Of a stretch of DNA of 64,000 nt, positions 17,478 through 26,537 are shown one piece after another. Below the pieces are notes generated by a model. The model ran no database searches, was not told where the DNA came from, and saw only the letters and a program-made list of their open reading frames with translations. This DNA comes from Methanobacterium_B sp963825335 (GTDB taxonomy: Archaea > Methanobacteriota > Methanobacteria > Methanobacteriales > Methanobacteriaceae). The DNA lies in the NCBI GenBank assembly GCA_963825335.1, contig CAWGSP010000001.1, positions 1,240,001-1,304,000 of the forward strand, read 5' to 3'. Every line of letters starts with the position of its first letter. Position 1 is the stretch's first letter. A program made the position numbers and the translations under genes.

Positions 17478-17756
17478 AACTGTCTTCACGATTACTAACA
17501 CAAAAATATGTGCCTTAGAATGAATGATGGTGCAGATACTCGGATGTTTTCGATCGAAATTGGTTAATATTTAAATTATTATATATTCTTTGTACATAAT
17601 TATTATATAGAGCAATGATTTTTGTAAAATTTCAGTTTATTATATTACAAGTTGAATTAAAACTGGGAATTTAATTCTTAAAATTTTGAACCATTAATTT
17701 AACTAAGGATATGAAAGTATTATTATCGGTAATTAATCATAAAATTGGAGATTGAT

Positions 17757-18455
17757 ATGAAAGTTTTATCTGATTTAGACGAGAATGTAAAAATACCAAC
17801 GGGATCTCCCATTGACGTGATCATGGGCGGTGGCGTTGAAAAGGGATGTTTAACACAGTTTTACGGGCCACCTGGCTCGGGAAAAACTAACATAGTGCTT
17901 CAACTGCTGGTCAGATCGGCTAAAAATGGTTCTAAAGCTATATTTGTCGATACTGAGGGTGGATTATCAATTGAAAGGATAAAACAGATATCTGATAACG
18001 AATTTGACAGTTTTGCAAATAACATTATAATATTCGAACCAACCAGTTTCAACGAACAAATAGATATCTTAAAAAAAATTGAAAACCTCATGGATTCTAA
18101 AGGTGAGGATATAGAACTGATAATTTTGGATTCTGCAGTTGCACTCTACAGGCTTAAAGAAGGTGATTCATCCCAGACTAACCGTGAGTTGGGTCAACAA
18201 ATGGCTTTGTTATCACGCATAGCTCGAAAACATGATGTTGCGGTTGTAATTACAAATCAGATATACTCTGTTTTTGATGGTGATGGGGTGATAGAGCCTG
18301 TTGGTGGTACTATCCTAAAATATTGGAGTAAAATAGTTGTGGAACTAGTTAGGGCCAATGGTCTGGGAGAGAGATCAGCCACTTTAAAAAGACATAGAAG
18401 CCGGCCTGAAGGGCTTAGGGCTCGTTTCAGGATTGTTGATCATGGAATTGAGTAA
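17757..18455 (+). CDS. radB: DNA repair and recombination protein RadB
   Basis: RecA-superfamily ATPase of about 232 residues, the short archaeal RadA paralogue. Walker A is FYGPPGSGKT (Lys43), Walker B is LIILDSAVALYR, and VVITNQIYSVFDGDG is the L1/L2 region; the N-terminal helix-hairpin-helix domain of RadA is missing, as expected for RadB. The N-terminus LDENVKIPTGSPIDVIMGGG is typical. The ATG at 17757 has GGAG 8 bases upstream. The C-terminus is basic (SATLKRHRSRPEGLRARF). It is monocistronic. Confidence 0.95.
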   Translation: MKVLSDLDENVKIPTGSPIDVIMGGGVEKGCLTQFYGPPGSGKTNIVLQLLVRSAKNGSKAIFVDTEGGLSIERIKQISDNEFDSFANNIIIFEPTSFNEQIDILKKIENLMDSKGEDIELIILDSAVALYRLKEGDSSQTNRELGQQMALLSRIARKHDVAVVITNQIYSVFDGDGVIEPVGGTILKYWSKIVVELVRANGLGERSATLKRHRSRPEGLRARFRIVDHGIE

Positions 18456-18718
18456 TATAAAGTGTGTATTACACATATTGAAATAATTATGAAATTCACT
18501 GTGAATACTCCCATTTAAAGTCATTAATTAACTAGGGATACAATAATTTTAAATCATAATGAAATGTAAATACTATAAGAACCTTAAAAAATAAATAAAT
18601 TTTTAGAAATTTTTTTATAGAAATTTAGAAATTAATCATCATATCAATGATGGTCAGTTGATATTTCATTATTTACGTCAAATAAATAAAATAATAACAA
18701 ATTAGAGTTGTGAGACAA

Positions 18719-19897
18719 GTGATTTCACCAAAAAAATATGCAAAACCCGCAAAATCAATACCAAAAGGTTATAAAACAGCTAATGAATATTTTGAGTTCG
18801 TTTTTAACGATAAAGACATGATATGGATGGGGCAGAATACCAACCACCTTCACGAAGAGAAGGAGATCATGAATTCGATGATGAACAGCATCAAAAAACG
18901 TGATTATAATAAATACCCACCGCCAGAAGGGTTTTCAGAGCTCAAAAACCTCATATTAAAAGATTTAGATCTTCAAAATGGTTTTGAGATGTTAGTTACG
19001 GCTGGGGGTACAGAATCTCTTTACTTGTGTACAAACGATATTCTTGCACCAGAACATAATACCATAACATGTGATCCTGGTTATTTAATAATCGACAACT
19101 TCGCAAGCAGATTCGGGGATCATGTTAAGTCTGTCCCAATTTACAACAGTGAGTGCGGTTACAAACTCACACCCGAGCTTGTAAGGGAAAATATGGATGC
19201 TAATACTAAACTCGTATCTCTCGTAGACCCTTTGAATCCTCTTGGATCGTCTTACACCAAGGAAGAGCTCAAGGATTTTGCAGATATTGCAGAAGATAAT
19301 GATGTATACCTCCTTCACGACATAACCTATCGTGATTTTGCCGATGAACACCATCTAATGGCAAATTATGCTCCGGAACACACAGTTACTGTCTACAGTT
19401 TTTCAAAAATTTATGGAATGGCTGGCATGAGGATAGGTGGAGTAATAGCAGCACCAGATGTAATAAAATCGATTAAAACCATCGTGATAAACGACCTTGG
19501 AACTAATGTTGTAGCCCAAAGAGGTTCAATAGAAGCAATCAAATCCAAGAAAAATTGGTTGGATCATATCAAAAATACAACCCGTTCAAACCAAACAATC
19601 ATCAAGAATGCTGTTGACCAGGTAGAAGGAGCATTTTTACCAGTTTATCCTTCACAAGGAAATATGTTGGCTATAGATATCTATGATACAGGGGTAACTC
19701 CCATAGATATTTCAGAATACTTACTTGATAGGAAGATATTCACGAGAGAAGGATCCTACACAAGCAAAGAATTCGGCCATAGATATCTTAGGGTAAGCTT
19801 CTCCATACCACCCGAGCATGTTGAATATTTTGCTGAATGTTTCGTTGAGGGTATGGAAACCCTTAGAAGTTCTAAAAATATAAGTGTGAAAAAATAA
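18719..19897 (+). CDS. PLP-dependent class I/II aminotransferase
   Basis: Fold-type I aminotransferase of about 392 residues. The PLP lysine is in YSFSKIYGMAGMRIGG; DPLNPLG (Asn of the ring stack), HDITYRDF and VTAGGTESLYLCTND (phosphate cup) are present, and RYLRVSFS near the C-terminus has the substrate carboxylate Arg. The substrate cannot be told from sequence; histidinol-phosphate-like and aspartate-like enzymes are alternatives. Start is uncertain: GTG at 18719 with GTGAG upstream, or GTG at 18710. There is no SD-rich leader. It converges on the ABC1 kinase gene and shares an A/T hairpin with it. Confidence 0.87.
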   Translation: MISPKKYAKPAKSIPKGYKTANEYFEFVFNDKDMIWMGQNTNHLHEEKEIMNSMMNSIKKRDYNKYPPPEGFSELKNLILKDLDLQNGFEMLVTAGGTESLYLCTNDILAPEHNTITCDPGYLIIDNFASRFGDHVKSVPIYNSECGYKLTPELVRENMDANTKLVSLVDPLNPLGSSYTKEELKDFADIAEDNDVYLLHDITYRDFADEHHLMANYAPEHTVTVYSFSKIYGMAGMRIGGVIAAPDVIKSIKTIVINDLGTNVVAQRGSIEAIKSKKNWLDHIKNTTRSNQTIIKNAVDQVEGAFLPVYPSQGNMLAIDIYDTGVTPIDISEYLLDRKIFTREGSYTSKEFGHRYLRVSFSIPPEHVEYFAECFVEGMETLRSSKNISVKK

Positions 19898-19914
19898 TTT
19901 TTTTATTATTTTTT
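19889..19914. terminator. A/T hairpin between two convergent genes
   Basis: AAAAAATAAT (19889-19898) can pair with ATTATTTTTT (19905-19914) over 10 bp around a T6 loop. It contains the TAA stop of the aminotransferase gene (19895-19897) and abuts the stop of the ABC1 kinase gene (19916). Reading outward it gives T-tracts on both strands, so it could terminate both transcripts. All pairs are A-T, so stability is modest. Confidence 0.45.
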
Positions 19915-19915
19915 T

Positions 19916-21553
19916 TTATAGTCCTCTATCCCTCACAATCGATACAACTAGGAATATTGCAAGTAATGCACTTATAACAAATCCTGAAACCCCTAAATAA
20001 GGAAATTTTAGTAGTGATATACCATTATTGGTCGTCATGATCATCGAGGAACCAATTAAAAGTGCAGAAAGTATTATAGCTACAGAAAGTTTGTTGGTTA
20101 TTCTTTCTAGACCTTCATGTTCAATTTTTATCCTTATTTCCCCTTCCTCCAACTTGTAAAGAGTTTTCGTGATTGTTAAGGGCATGCTCTTTAAAATGTG
20201 TTCCATTTCGATCACATTTTTCTTAACATAATCAATGAAGTTTAGTGGTGTCAATTTTTTACGTATAACCTTTTTTATTATGGGTTTACCTACTTCAACA
20301 GCATTGAAATTAGGGTCTAATTTACCTCCTGTTTCTTCTACCATTCCAATTCCCCTGGCAAGGAGTACAAATTCCCTTGGCATAGACACATGATATTTTC
20401 GCATGATGTGTATGAGGTCGTTCATTCCGCCGTGAACCTCATTTAATTCTGTACCATAATATTTGAACATCATATCGGTTAGATCATATTTCAATGAATT
20501 GGTATCAACATGTTCATCTATCATACCCATATACGTGAGTTGATTAATCATACCTTTGACATTGTTGTCAAGTAAGTATATTATCAGCTCAGCAAGGTTC
20601 TGCTGAAATTCATCGTCTAAAACTCCCATCATACCGAAATCAATGTAACAAATTACATTATCGTCTAAAATGTATATGTTGGATGGATGGGGATCTGCAT
20701 GGAAGAACCCGTACATAACGACTTGTTTGAAATAGGATATTGCCCCACGTTTCGCAATTAATTTCAGGTCAAAACCATCTGCTTCTGTTACATCAGAAAT
20801 CTTTTTTCCAACGATCAATTCCATTACAATGACCTTTACTGTTGAGTATTTGCTGTAGATTTTTGGCACATGAACAGTTATATCATCTTTAAAATTGTAG
20901 TTGAATCTTTTCAGGTTCATGGCTTCATTTTCATAATCAATTTCTTTCAATATAGATCGTTTAAATTCTTCGACTATGCCGGGAATATTGTAAATTTTAA
21001 ATTGAGGAATATAACTGTCGATTCTTTTGGCCAGAAATTCCATGATAGCAATATCCCCATTAATCACACGTTCAACACCGGGTTTTCGAACTTTAACAGC
21101 TACTTCTTCACCAGTTTTTAGTACAGCACGATGTACCTGACCAATGGATGCAGATCCTAGAGGTTCTTCATCAAAACTGCTGAAAATATTTTCAATTGGA
21201 GATTTCAATTCTTTTTCGATCAACTTCCTAATAGATTCAAATTCTATGCCTGGGTTATCATCTTGTAATTTTGTAAATTCATTAGATATCTTCTTACCCA
21301 CAAGATCTGGCCGAGTACTCAAAGTTTGGCCAAGTTTAATAAAGGTAGGGCCTAATTCTTGTAAAACCAGTCTTAATCTTTCTGGAGTTGTTTCATCCAA
21401 TTCTTCTAAGGATTCGTATTCATATTTATGGCTGGTGAATGGGATGTTGTGTTTAAGTTTTATTTTTTCTACCAGATAACCAAATTCATACTTTGAAAGT
21501 ACCTTAAGAATTTCTCTTAGACGTTTAAGATTGTTTTTATCATCGCTTGCCAT
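19916..21553 (-). CDS. ABC1/AarF/UbiB family atypical kinase
   Basis: About 545 residues, the full length of the ABC1/UbiB family. The KxGQ motif is in ELGPTFIKLGQTLSTRPDL, the alanine/glycine-rich nucleotide loop in EPLGSASIGQVHRA, the ATP lysine in VAVKVRKPGVE, the catalytic loop in HADPHPSNIY and the metal Asp in YIDFGMMG. Two hydrophobic helices at the C-terminus anchor it in the membrane. Bacterial and mitochondrial members act in quinone biosynthesis; methanogens of this order lack ubiquinone, so the substrate is unknown, perhaps a prenyl lipid. ATG at 21553 with AGGTGAT is preferred over the upstream ATG at 21601. Confidence 0.93.
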   Translation of the reverse strand: MASDDKNNLKRLREILKVLSKYEFGYLVEKIKLKHNIPFTSHKYEYESLEELDETTPERLRLVLQELGPTFIKLGQTLSTRPDLVGKKISNEFTKLQDDNPGIEFESIRKLIEKELKSPIENIFSSFDEEPLGSASIGQVHRAVLKTGEEVAVKVRKPGVERVINGDIAIMEFLAKRIDSYIPQFKIYNIPGIVEEFKRSILKEIDYENEAMNLKRFNYNFKDDITVHVPKIYSKYSTVKVIVMELIVGKKISDVTEADGFDLKLIAKRGAISYFKQVVMYGFFHADPHPSNIYILDDNVICYIDFGMMGVLDDEFQQNLAELIIYLLDNNVKGMINQLTYMGMIDEHVDTNSLKYDLTDMMFKYYGTELNEVHGGMNDLIHIMRKYHVSMPREFVLLARGIGMVEETGGKLDPNFNAVEVGKPIIKKVIRKKLTPLNFIDYVKKNVIEMEHILKSMPLTITKTLYKLEEGEIRIKIEHEGLERITNKLSVAIILSALLIGSSMIMTTNNGISLLKFPYLGVSGFVISALLAIFLVVSIVRDRGL

Positions 21554-22096
21554 GAAATCACCTAATTGGAGTGCAGTCCTTAATAAAACTATCATCATCA
21601 ATTATTATTTAGTCTTATCGGTGAAATTAATTTTTTTTTGTTGAAAAATTTTTTTATGAAGCTTATTCTCAATAATAATCTATTTAATAATAGAAAATTT
21701 TATGAATGGCTGCTGAATTTCCTTTATGAAAAATACTATCATGCATCGCCTTTTTAGAGTTTACCTATGATTAATAAAAAATTTATTAAAGTACTGTGCT
21801 ATTGTTTTTAAAAAAAGAAGTTTAATTAGGAAAAAATATAAAAAGGCAAAACTTTGGATTAATAATGGAAATATCGAGATATTAGTATGTTTACTGCTCA
21901 CAACTCATTATTTAGTAACCCATAGTTCAGTGATTTCGAATATGTTAAATTAGATAATTCCTCAGGGATATTCAATCAGTTAAAAAAAAAGAAATTGGTT
22001 AACAAGAGATCGGATTGTTACATCGGTTGTTATTAAAATCAACCAAATTGATTAGAAAGACATTCAAATATTTTATTATACCAAAGGGAGAAGGTA
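21554..22096. other. Intergenic region
   Basis: About 540 bases between two genes of the same strand, AT-rich. It holds the upstream region of the ABC1 kinase and the 3' end of the ABCE1/RLI gene, where GGTTG (22024-22028) can pair with CAACC (22039-22043). No further feature was recognised. Confidence 0.4.
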
Positions 22097-23872
22097 TCAA
22101 CTTTCTAGATAATAATATTCTCCTTTCTCTTTTTGTTCCCTATCTAGATAACTTTCTAACTTATTCACGCGTGGTCTTTTAGTTTCTTTATCCCTTCTGA
22201 ATGTGATTCCCACCGATGATAAGAATTTGTTCATTGCAGATCTTAGGTTCATGGGACTTGTAGCATGACCCATAACCCCGGGTTCACCTTCAAAAACCAT
22301 TGCTCTATCTGAAATATAGTCAATAAAGACTATATCATGATCGATAATTATTGCAGCCGCATTCCGACTTTCTATAACCCTTTTAATGGCTTTTGCGGCT
22401 CTTAACCTCTGTTCAACATCGAGGAATGCTGTTGGTTCATCAAATAGATATATTTCAGATTCTCGTGACAGTGTAACCGCCACCGAAAGCCTTTGGAGTT
22501 CACCACCACTCAATTCATCCACTTCCTTATCCATCAGTGCTTCTAATGAGAATGGTTTCAAAATTTCAGTCTTGAACATATTACTTCCATAGGATGGAGC
22601 AGTTGTTATAAGGAGTTCTTGAACAGTACCATCAAAATCTGATACAAGGTACTGTGGTTTGTAGGCTATCTGTACTTTCTTTTTGATCTTACCCTTTTCT
22701 GGTTTGGTTACTCCGGCAAGCATCTTCGCAAATGTTGTTTTACCAATACCATTTGGTCCGAAAGCAGTTATTATTTCGTCGTGTTGTACTTCGCCCTCAT
22801 CAACTTCGAGTGAAAATCCATCGTAAGATTTTTTGAGTGTAGAATAATCTGCCATGACTTCTGCTTCAATTTCAGCTGCTGGAGGTTTAACATCGAATAC
22901 TATTGGCTGCTTACGGAACCGGATATTTTCTTCACGTAAAAATCCATTTATATAAGCATTGATACCTACACGAACCCCCCTCATTTGAGATACCACACCA
23001 TAAGCTCCAGGTTGTCCGTATAATATGTGTACATAATCGGAGATTGCGTCTAATGCTGCGAGGTCGTGCTCTATTACCATAACCGATTTTCCTTCCTCTG
23101 CAAGTTTTCTAACAATCTTGACAGCGTTTAAACGCTGTCTTACATCAAGCCATGATGTTGGTTCGTCAAAATAATAAAAATCAGCATCTCTTAAAGCAGC
23201 TGCTGCAATTGCCACCCTTTGAAGTTCTCCCCCACTTAAATTGGAGATATTCCTTTTTAGAATGGATTTTAATTCCAAAACATCAATGGTCTCTTCCATT
23301 GCACCTCTCTCATCAACACCTTCCATCAGAGTTTGTACATTTCCCTTAACATATTTAGGAAGCAAATCAACCATCTGCGGTTTGTGAACAACCTTCAAAT
23401 CGCTGGTTGAAAGTTTTTTGAAGTAAGACTGTAGCTGTGATCCCTTGAAAAATTTGATAATATCCTCCCAGGGAACATCGTCTTCGAAGTCTCCAAGGTT
23501 AGGTTTGAGTTCCCCTGACAGTATTCTGATGATGGTTGATTTCCCAATACCATTAGGTCCTAAAATTCCTACTACAGAACCTTCTTTGATGTTTGGAAGT
23601 CCGAATAGTTCGAATAAATTTTGTCCATAACGATGTATGGGATCGTCCAAGGCTTCTGGTAGGTTTATAATACTCACCGCATTAAAGGGACATCTGTTAG
23701 TACATATACCGCATCCAGAACAGAGTTGTTCGGATAATATTGGTTTTTTCGTTTTTTTATCTATTGTTATGGTGTCTTCTTCCATTCTAACACCTGGACA
23801 GTACTCAATACAAACATAGTTGCATTTTTTAGGTTGGCATCGATCATGGTCTAATATGGATATTCTTGTCAA
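22097..23872 (-). CDS. Ribosome recycling ATPase ABCE1 (RNase L inhibitor, RLI)
   Basis: Fe-S ABC protein of 591 residues that splits ribosomes into subunits after termination and links to initiation. The N-terminal ~75 residues contain two 4Fe-4S motif sets (CQPKKCNYVCIEYCP and CSGCGICTNRCPF). Two nucleotide-binding domains follow: Walker A GPNGIGKST and GPNGIGKTT, signature LSGGELQRVAIAAA and LSGGELQRLSVAVT, and hinge regions between. The C-terminus NKLESYLDREQKEKGEYYYL is typical of the family. It is a single gene with 204 bases to the histone gene. Confidence 0.97.
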   Translation of the reverse strand: MTRISILDHDRCQPKKCNYVCIEYCPGVRMEEDTITIDKKTKKPILSEQLCSGCGICTNRCPFNAVSIINLPEALDDPIHRYGQNLFELFGLPNIKEGSVVGILGPNGIGKSTIIRILSGELKPNLGDFEDDVPWEDIIKFFKGSQLQSYFKKLSTSDLKVVHKPQMVDLLPKYVKGNVQTLMEGVDERGAMEETIDVLELKSILKRNISNLSGGELQRVAIAAAALRDADFYYFDEPTSWLDVRQRLNAVKIVRKLAEEGKSVMVIEHDLAALDAISDYVHILYGQPGAYGVVSQMRGVRVGINAYINGFLREENIRFRKQPIVFDVKPPAAEIEAEVMADYSTLKKSYDGFSLEVDEGEVQHDEIITAFGPNGIGKTTFAKMLAGVTKPEKGKIKKKVQIAYKPQYLVSDFDGTVQELLITTAPSYGSNMFKTEILKPFSLEALMDKEVDELSGGELQRLSVAVTLSRESEIYLFDEPTAFLDVEQRLRAAKAIKRVIESRNAAAIIIDHDIVFIDYISDRAMVFEGEPGVMGHATSPMNLRSAMNKFLSSVGITFRRDKETKRPRVNKLESYLDREQKEKGEYYYLES

Positions 23873-24049
23873 GGTAAATCACCAAAAAAATAAGTTTCTA
23901 AAATTTTTATGAATCTTGAATTGATATAATATGATATTAGATGCTTTTGATATAAAAAAATTTGTTGTATTTTAAAATTTATTCTTATAAATTTTTATTA
24001 TCAAATAATTATTTTTTTTATTGGAGATTTGATCTCCGGAACATTTGAA

Positions 24050-24071
24050 AAAAACAAATTAAAAAAAAATG
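24050..24071 (-). terminator. T-rich tract downstream of the first histone gene
   Basis: On the minus strand the histone gene is followed by a T9 tract and then TTTG and another T run. Together with the hairpin at 24073-24101 this forms a hairpin-plus-T-tail terminator. Confidence 0.55.
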
Positions 24072-24072
24072 G

Positions 24073-24101
24073 AGAATTAAGCTGCTTTAACAGCTAATTC
24101 T
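24073..24101 (-). terminator. Stop-codon-embracing hairpin of the first histone gene
   Basis: On the plus strand AGAATTAAGCTG (24073-24084) pairs with CAGCTAATTCT (24091-24101) over 11 bp with one bulged A and a 6-base loop. The histone stop codon (24077-24079) lies within it. The minus-strand T9 tract begins at 24069, three bases past the stem end. Confidence 0.6.
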
Positions 24102-24283
24102 ATGTCTGATGCTTTTACTGTTTTCCTTCCTGCATGTTTAGCAAGTTTAACAGCTTCTGTAGCTATTGATTCACCTGCTTCTTCAAGCACCTTGGCTAAC
24201 TCTTCCCGTGCATCGTCGCTTATTCTTTGGGCACCAGCATTTTTTATTATTCTTCCTACTGGAGCAACTGGTAATTCAGTCAT
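24077..24283 (-). CDS. Archaeal histone A
   Basis: HMf-type archaeal histone, 68 residues. The three-helix histone fold is intact: ELPVAPVGRIIKNAGAQRIS, DDAREELAKVLEEAGESIAT, then KLAKHAGRKTVKASDIELAV. The RKTVKASDI segment contains the L2 loop that contacts DNA. It differs from the second histone at 38403-38606 in about a fifth of positions. ATG start with GAGGTGGTATAA upstream. A TATA-like element lies about 40 bases upstream and a hairpin terminator follows. Homodimers and heterodimers with the second histone are expected. Confidence 0.97.
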   Translation of the reverse strand: MTELPVAPVGRIIKNAGAQRISDDAREELAKVLEEAGESIATEAVKLAKHAGRKTVKASDIELAVKAA

Positions 24284-24695
24284 TTATACCACCTCATTCA
24301 TTTATTGAGCCGCCATAGTATATAAGTTTGTTGAGCATATGTTTATTGGTTACCCTTAACTCTAATGTGTCGCAAGTAAAAACCATTACAACATATATGT
24401 CATCATCCAGTTTTCGATTCATTTTATAATTATTGTTAACAAATCCATCCTAAGATTATTATATTTAGGAATTAATTCACCCAAAAAAAGGAAAAATACT
24501 GGATTAGATTTTGATCGATTAGGTTATTTAGTAGTTCAATCCAAAAAAAAGTTGAATATTCGAAAATTTGAGGTCATGATAGATATAGAAACTCAGCTCA
24601 AAAATAAATTTTATAAGACTAACAGAAAATATTCATTAGCTGTAATAGATCATAACCTAATTAGATATTATAAAAAAATTCAGAGGAATAAAAAT
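24284..24695. other. Intergenic region between divergent genes
   Basis: About 410 bases. Left end: promoter of the histone gene. Right end: upstream region of the PEBP-like gene, which could be read as a 48-codon N-terminal extension from 24552, but that stretch is low-complexity and lacks conservation with the family. Nothing else was recognised. Confidence 0.4.
24317..24331 (-). promoter_or_regulatory. Putative TATA box of the first histone gene
   Basis: The minus strand reads CAAACTTATATACTA, centred about 40 bases upstream of the histone start. With initiation about 25 bases downstream the leader would be about 16 bases and would include the Shine-Dalgarno site. Inference from motif and spacing. 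Confidence 0.45.
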
Positions 24696-25151
24696 ATGAC
24701 CATTAAAATTACCAGCACAGCATTTAATGAAGGAGAATCTATACCAGATAAATACGGATGTCTGGGGGTTAATATTTCACCACCATTAACATGGAAATCA
24801 GTTGCAGGTACTAAAACCTATGCAATCATCTGTGATGATCCAGATGCACCTGGTGGTACATGGACACATTGGGTCATGCACAACATTCCATCAGACGTGA
24901 CTGCCCTTCCTGAATGGGTTATGGAACGTGAGGAATTAGAAAATGGAGCAAGACAAGGATTTAACGACTTTGGAACCATAGGATACCGAGGTCCATGTCC
25001 ACCTCAAGGAACCCATAGGTATTATTATAAAGTATATGCTCTGGATATAGAAATCCCATTAAAATCAAGGACCACAAAAAAAGAACTTTTAGATGCAATG
25101 GATGGCCATATATTAGACGAAGGTAATATTATGGGCCGTTATAAGAGGTAG
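24696..25151 (+). CDS. YbhB/YbcL family (PEBP-like) protein
   Basis: A 151-residue soluble protein of the phosphatidylethanolamine-binding-protein-like family of bacteria and archaea. The ligand-site signature is DDPDAPGGTWTHWVMHNIPS, with GYRGPCPPQGTHRYYYKVYA later; both are the classical PEBP motifs. The role is unknown; the family name refers to eukaryotic Raf kinase inhibitors and does not imply that function. The ATG at 24696 (MTIKITST) with AGAGGA 8 bases upstream is chosen over the ORF start at 24552, whose first 48 residues do not look conserved. Confidence 0.9.
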   Translation: MTIKITSTAFNEGESIPDKYGCLGVNISPPLTWKSVAGTKTYAIICDDPDAPGGTWTHWVMHNIPSDVTALPEWVMEREELENGARQGFNDFGTIGYRGPCPPQGTHRYYYKVYALDIEIPLKSRTTKKELLDAMDGHILDEGNIMGRYKR

Positions 25152-25258
25152 TTTAAATATTTTGAATATTAATTTGGATACATAATTTTATCATACAAAA
25201 AACAATCATAACTAAATTAATCAGTTGATGTTGTTTTTAGTTTGATTAGGAGATTTAT

Positions 25259-26371
25259 ATGAAAAGAGATGTTGATTATATGGTAACTGTTATGAAAACA
25301 GTTATAAAACCTTTAATTGAAAATGGATCCATTGAGTGTTCTGACATTGATCTTACAACAGAACTTGGTTTTTCACTCGAAAAGATCTTATACAACGATA
25401 TGTCAGGAGATTTAGTCATAATAACACCAGACAGACCCGAAAAATCTGCAGTAATAGGTAAGGGTGGTTGGGTGGTTGGAAAACTCAGGGAAGAATTGGG
25501 TGTGAATTCGATCCATGTAGACGCATATTCAGACATGCTTGTAAGGATCTACAGAATGGAAATTGCATGCAAAAAGTTAGAAAAAATTATACTATCACCA
25601 ATCAAAACAAGCTTACCATTAAAAAATATGCAAAACCTACTCGAACACAGAATAAAGAATCTGGCTGGATTCGATTTTCTTAGTGTATTTGAGAATGAGT
25701 TAAAGGAACTAAAATCAGATAATCCAGTAAAAAATCTTACCTTAAAAAAAAATATAGAAATGGAATCAACAGACCATAATGCCATTGTTGCTCTATCAGG
25801 AGGAGTTGACAGCAGTTTTTCACTCATCATAGCTAAACTTATGGGATTCAATCCAGTTGCAGTTACAGTGGATCCTGGACACATAATACTTCCAGAGTAC
25901 TTAAAAAATAATGTTAAGAAACTCTCTGAAAGCCTTAACGTCCCCCATAAATTTCTAGAAGTTGATGTAGGTGAAGTTGTTAGAGATGCACTTGGAGGAA
26001 GGATCCATCCTTGTGGAAGATGTTCCAAAGTTATTGAAACGGAGTTAATGCATTACGCAGAAAAATCTGGCATTCCATTTTTAATCTTTGGAGATTTTCT
26101 TGCAACAGGATCCCAATCCATAGTATCGTTGGATAATCTTTATCGGATCAACTTGCCTGCGATGTTTGCTGCGACCAAGAGCGATACTAAAGAGTTATCC
26201 TCTTATTTTGGTATTGAGAGCAGGGGCGGATATGGATGTCCTCTGATAAATGAGGTTCATAAGTCACACCCTCACATGCGCAGATATTCCATACAGAGAA
26301 TCTTAAGAGAAACCCGAGCCGGAATTCTAGAGCCAGGACAGGCATTAAATCTGATAATGAGAACTTTATAA
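25259..26371 (+). CDS. KH-like domain fused to PP-loop ATPase
   Basis: A 370-residue protein with two parts. Residues ~50-125 resemble an RNA-binding KH domain: a GKGG loop in KSAVIGKGGWVVGKLREELG followed by a strand/helix pattern. Residues ~190-370 are an adenylating PP-loop domain with ALSGGVDSSFSLIIA; HPCGRCSKVIE and GYGCPLINE carry cysteines suited to sulfur transfer or metal binding. PP-loop ATPases with these features modify tRNA (thiolation or related chemistry), so an RNA-modifying function is likely; the substrate is unknown. ATG start with AGGAG upstream. It converges on a tiny membrane-protein gene. Confidence 0.85.
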   Translation: MKRDVDYMVTVMKTVIKPLIENGSIECSDIDLTTELGFSLEKILYNDMSGDLVIITPDRPEKSAVIGKGGWVVGKLREELGVNSIHVDAYSDMLVRIYRMEIACKKLEKIILSPIKTSLPLKNMQNLLEHRIKNLAGFDFLSVFENELKELKSDNPVKNLTLKKNIEMESTDHNAIVALSGGVDSSFSLIIAKLMGFNPVAVTVDPGHIILPEYLKNNVKKLSESLNVPHKFLEVDVGEVVRDALGGRIHPCGRCSKVIETELMHYAEKSGIPFLIFGDFLATGSQSIVSLDNLYRINLPAMFAATKSDTKELSSYFGIESRGGYGCPLINEVHKSHPHMRRYSIQRILRETRAGILEPGQALNLIMRTL

Positions 26372-26387
26372 TCCTTAACTAGGATTA
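26369..26387. terminator. Hairpin containing two convergent stop codons
   Basis: TAATCCT (26369-26375) pairs with AGGATTA (26381-26387) over 7 bp around a TAACT loop. The 5' arm starts with the TAA of the PP-loop gene; the 3' arm ends with the reverse complement of the stop of the small membrane-protein gene. A shared bidirectional terminator is likely. Confidence 0.5.
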
Positions 26388-26537
26388 ATCCATTCCCCTA
26401 TTTAATAGTTCCATTATTCCATATATGATGAGTATTATTCCAAGCAACCATGGTAACACGTAGGGTGCTACAATGAATACTATACCCACTATTATGGCAA
26501 TGATGCCCATTATTTCGCGTCTAGTGTTTGAGTTCAT
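26385..26537 (-). CDS. Small membrane protein (DUF3096-like)
   Basis: A 50-residue protein not reported by a long-ORF cutoff. It begins MNSNTRREIMGIIAIIVGIV and continues through two hydrophobic stretches (IIAIIVGIVFIVAPYV and PWLLGIILIIYGIMELL), ending NRGMD. The pattern (two short glycine-rich helices) resembles the DUF3096 group of tiny membrane proteins. Start is ATG at 26537; the Shine-Dalgarno site is weak. The gene converges on the KH-PP-loop gene. The function is unknown. Confidence 0.65.
   Translation of the reverse strand: MNSNTRREIMGIIAIIVGIVFIVAPYVLPWLLGIILIIYGIMELLNRGMD

Noticed and set aside
24552..24695. N-terminal extension of the PEBP-like protein
   Set aside because: The first 48 codons are low-complexity; the ATG at 24696 has a clear ribosome site and gives the normal family start.
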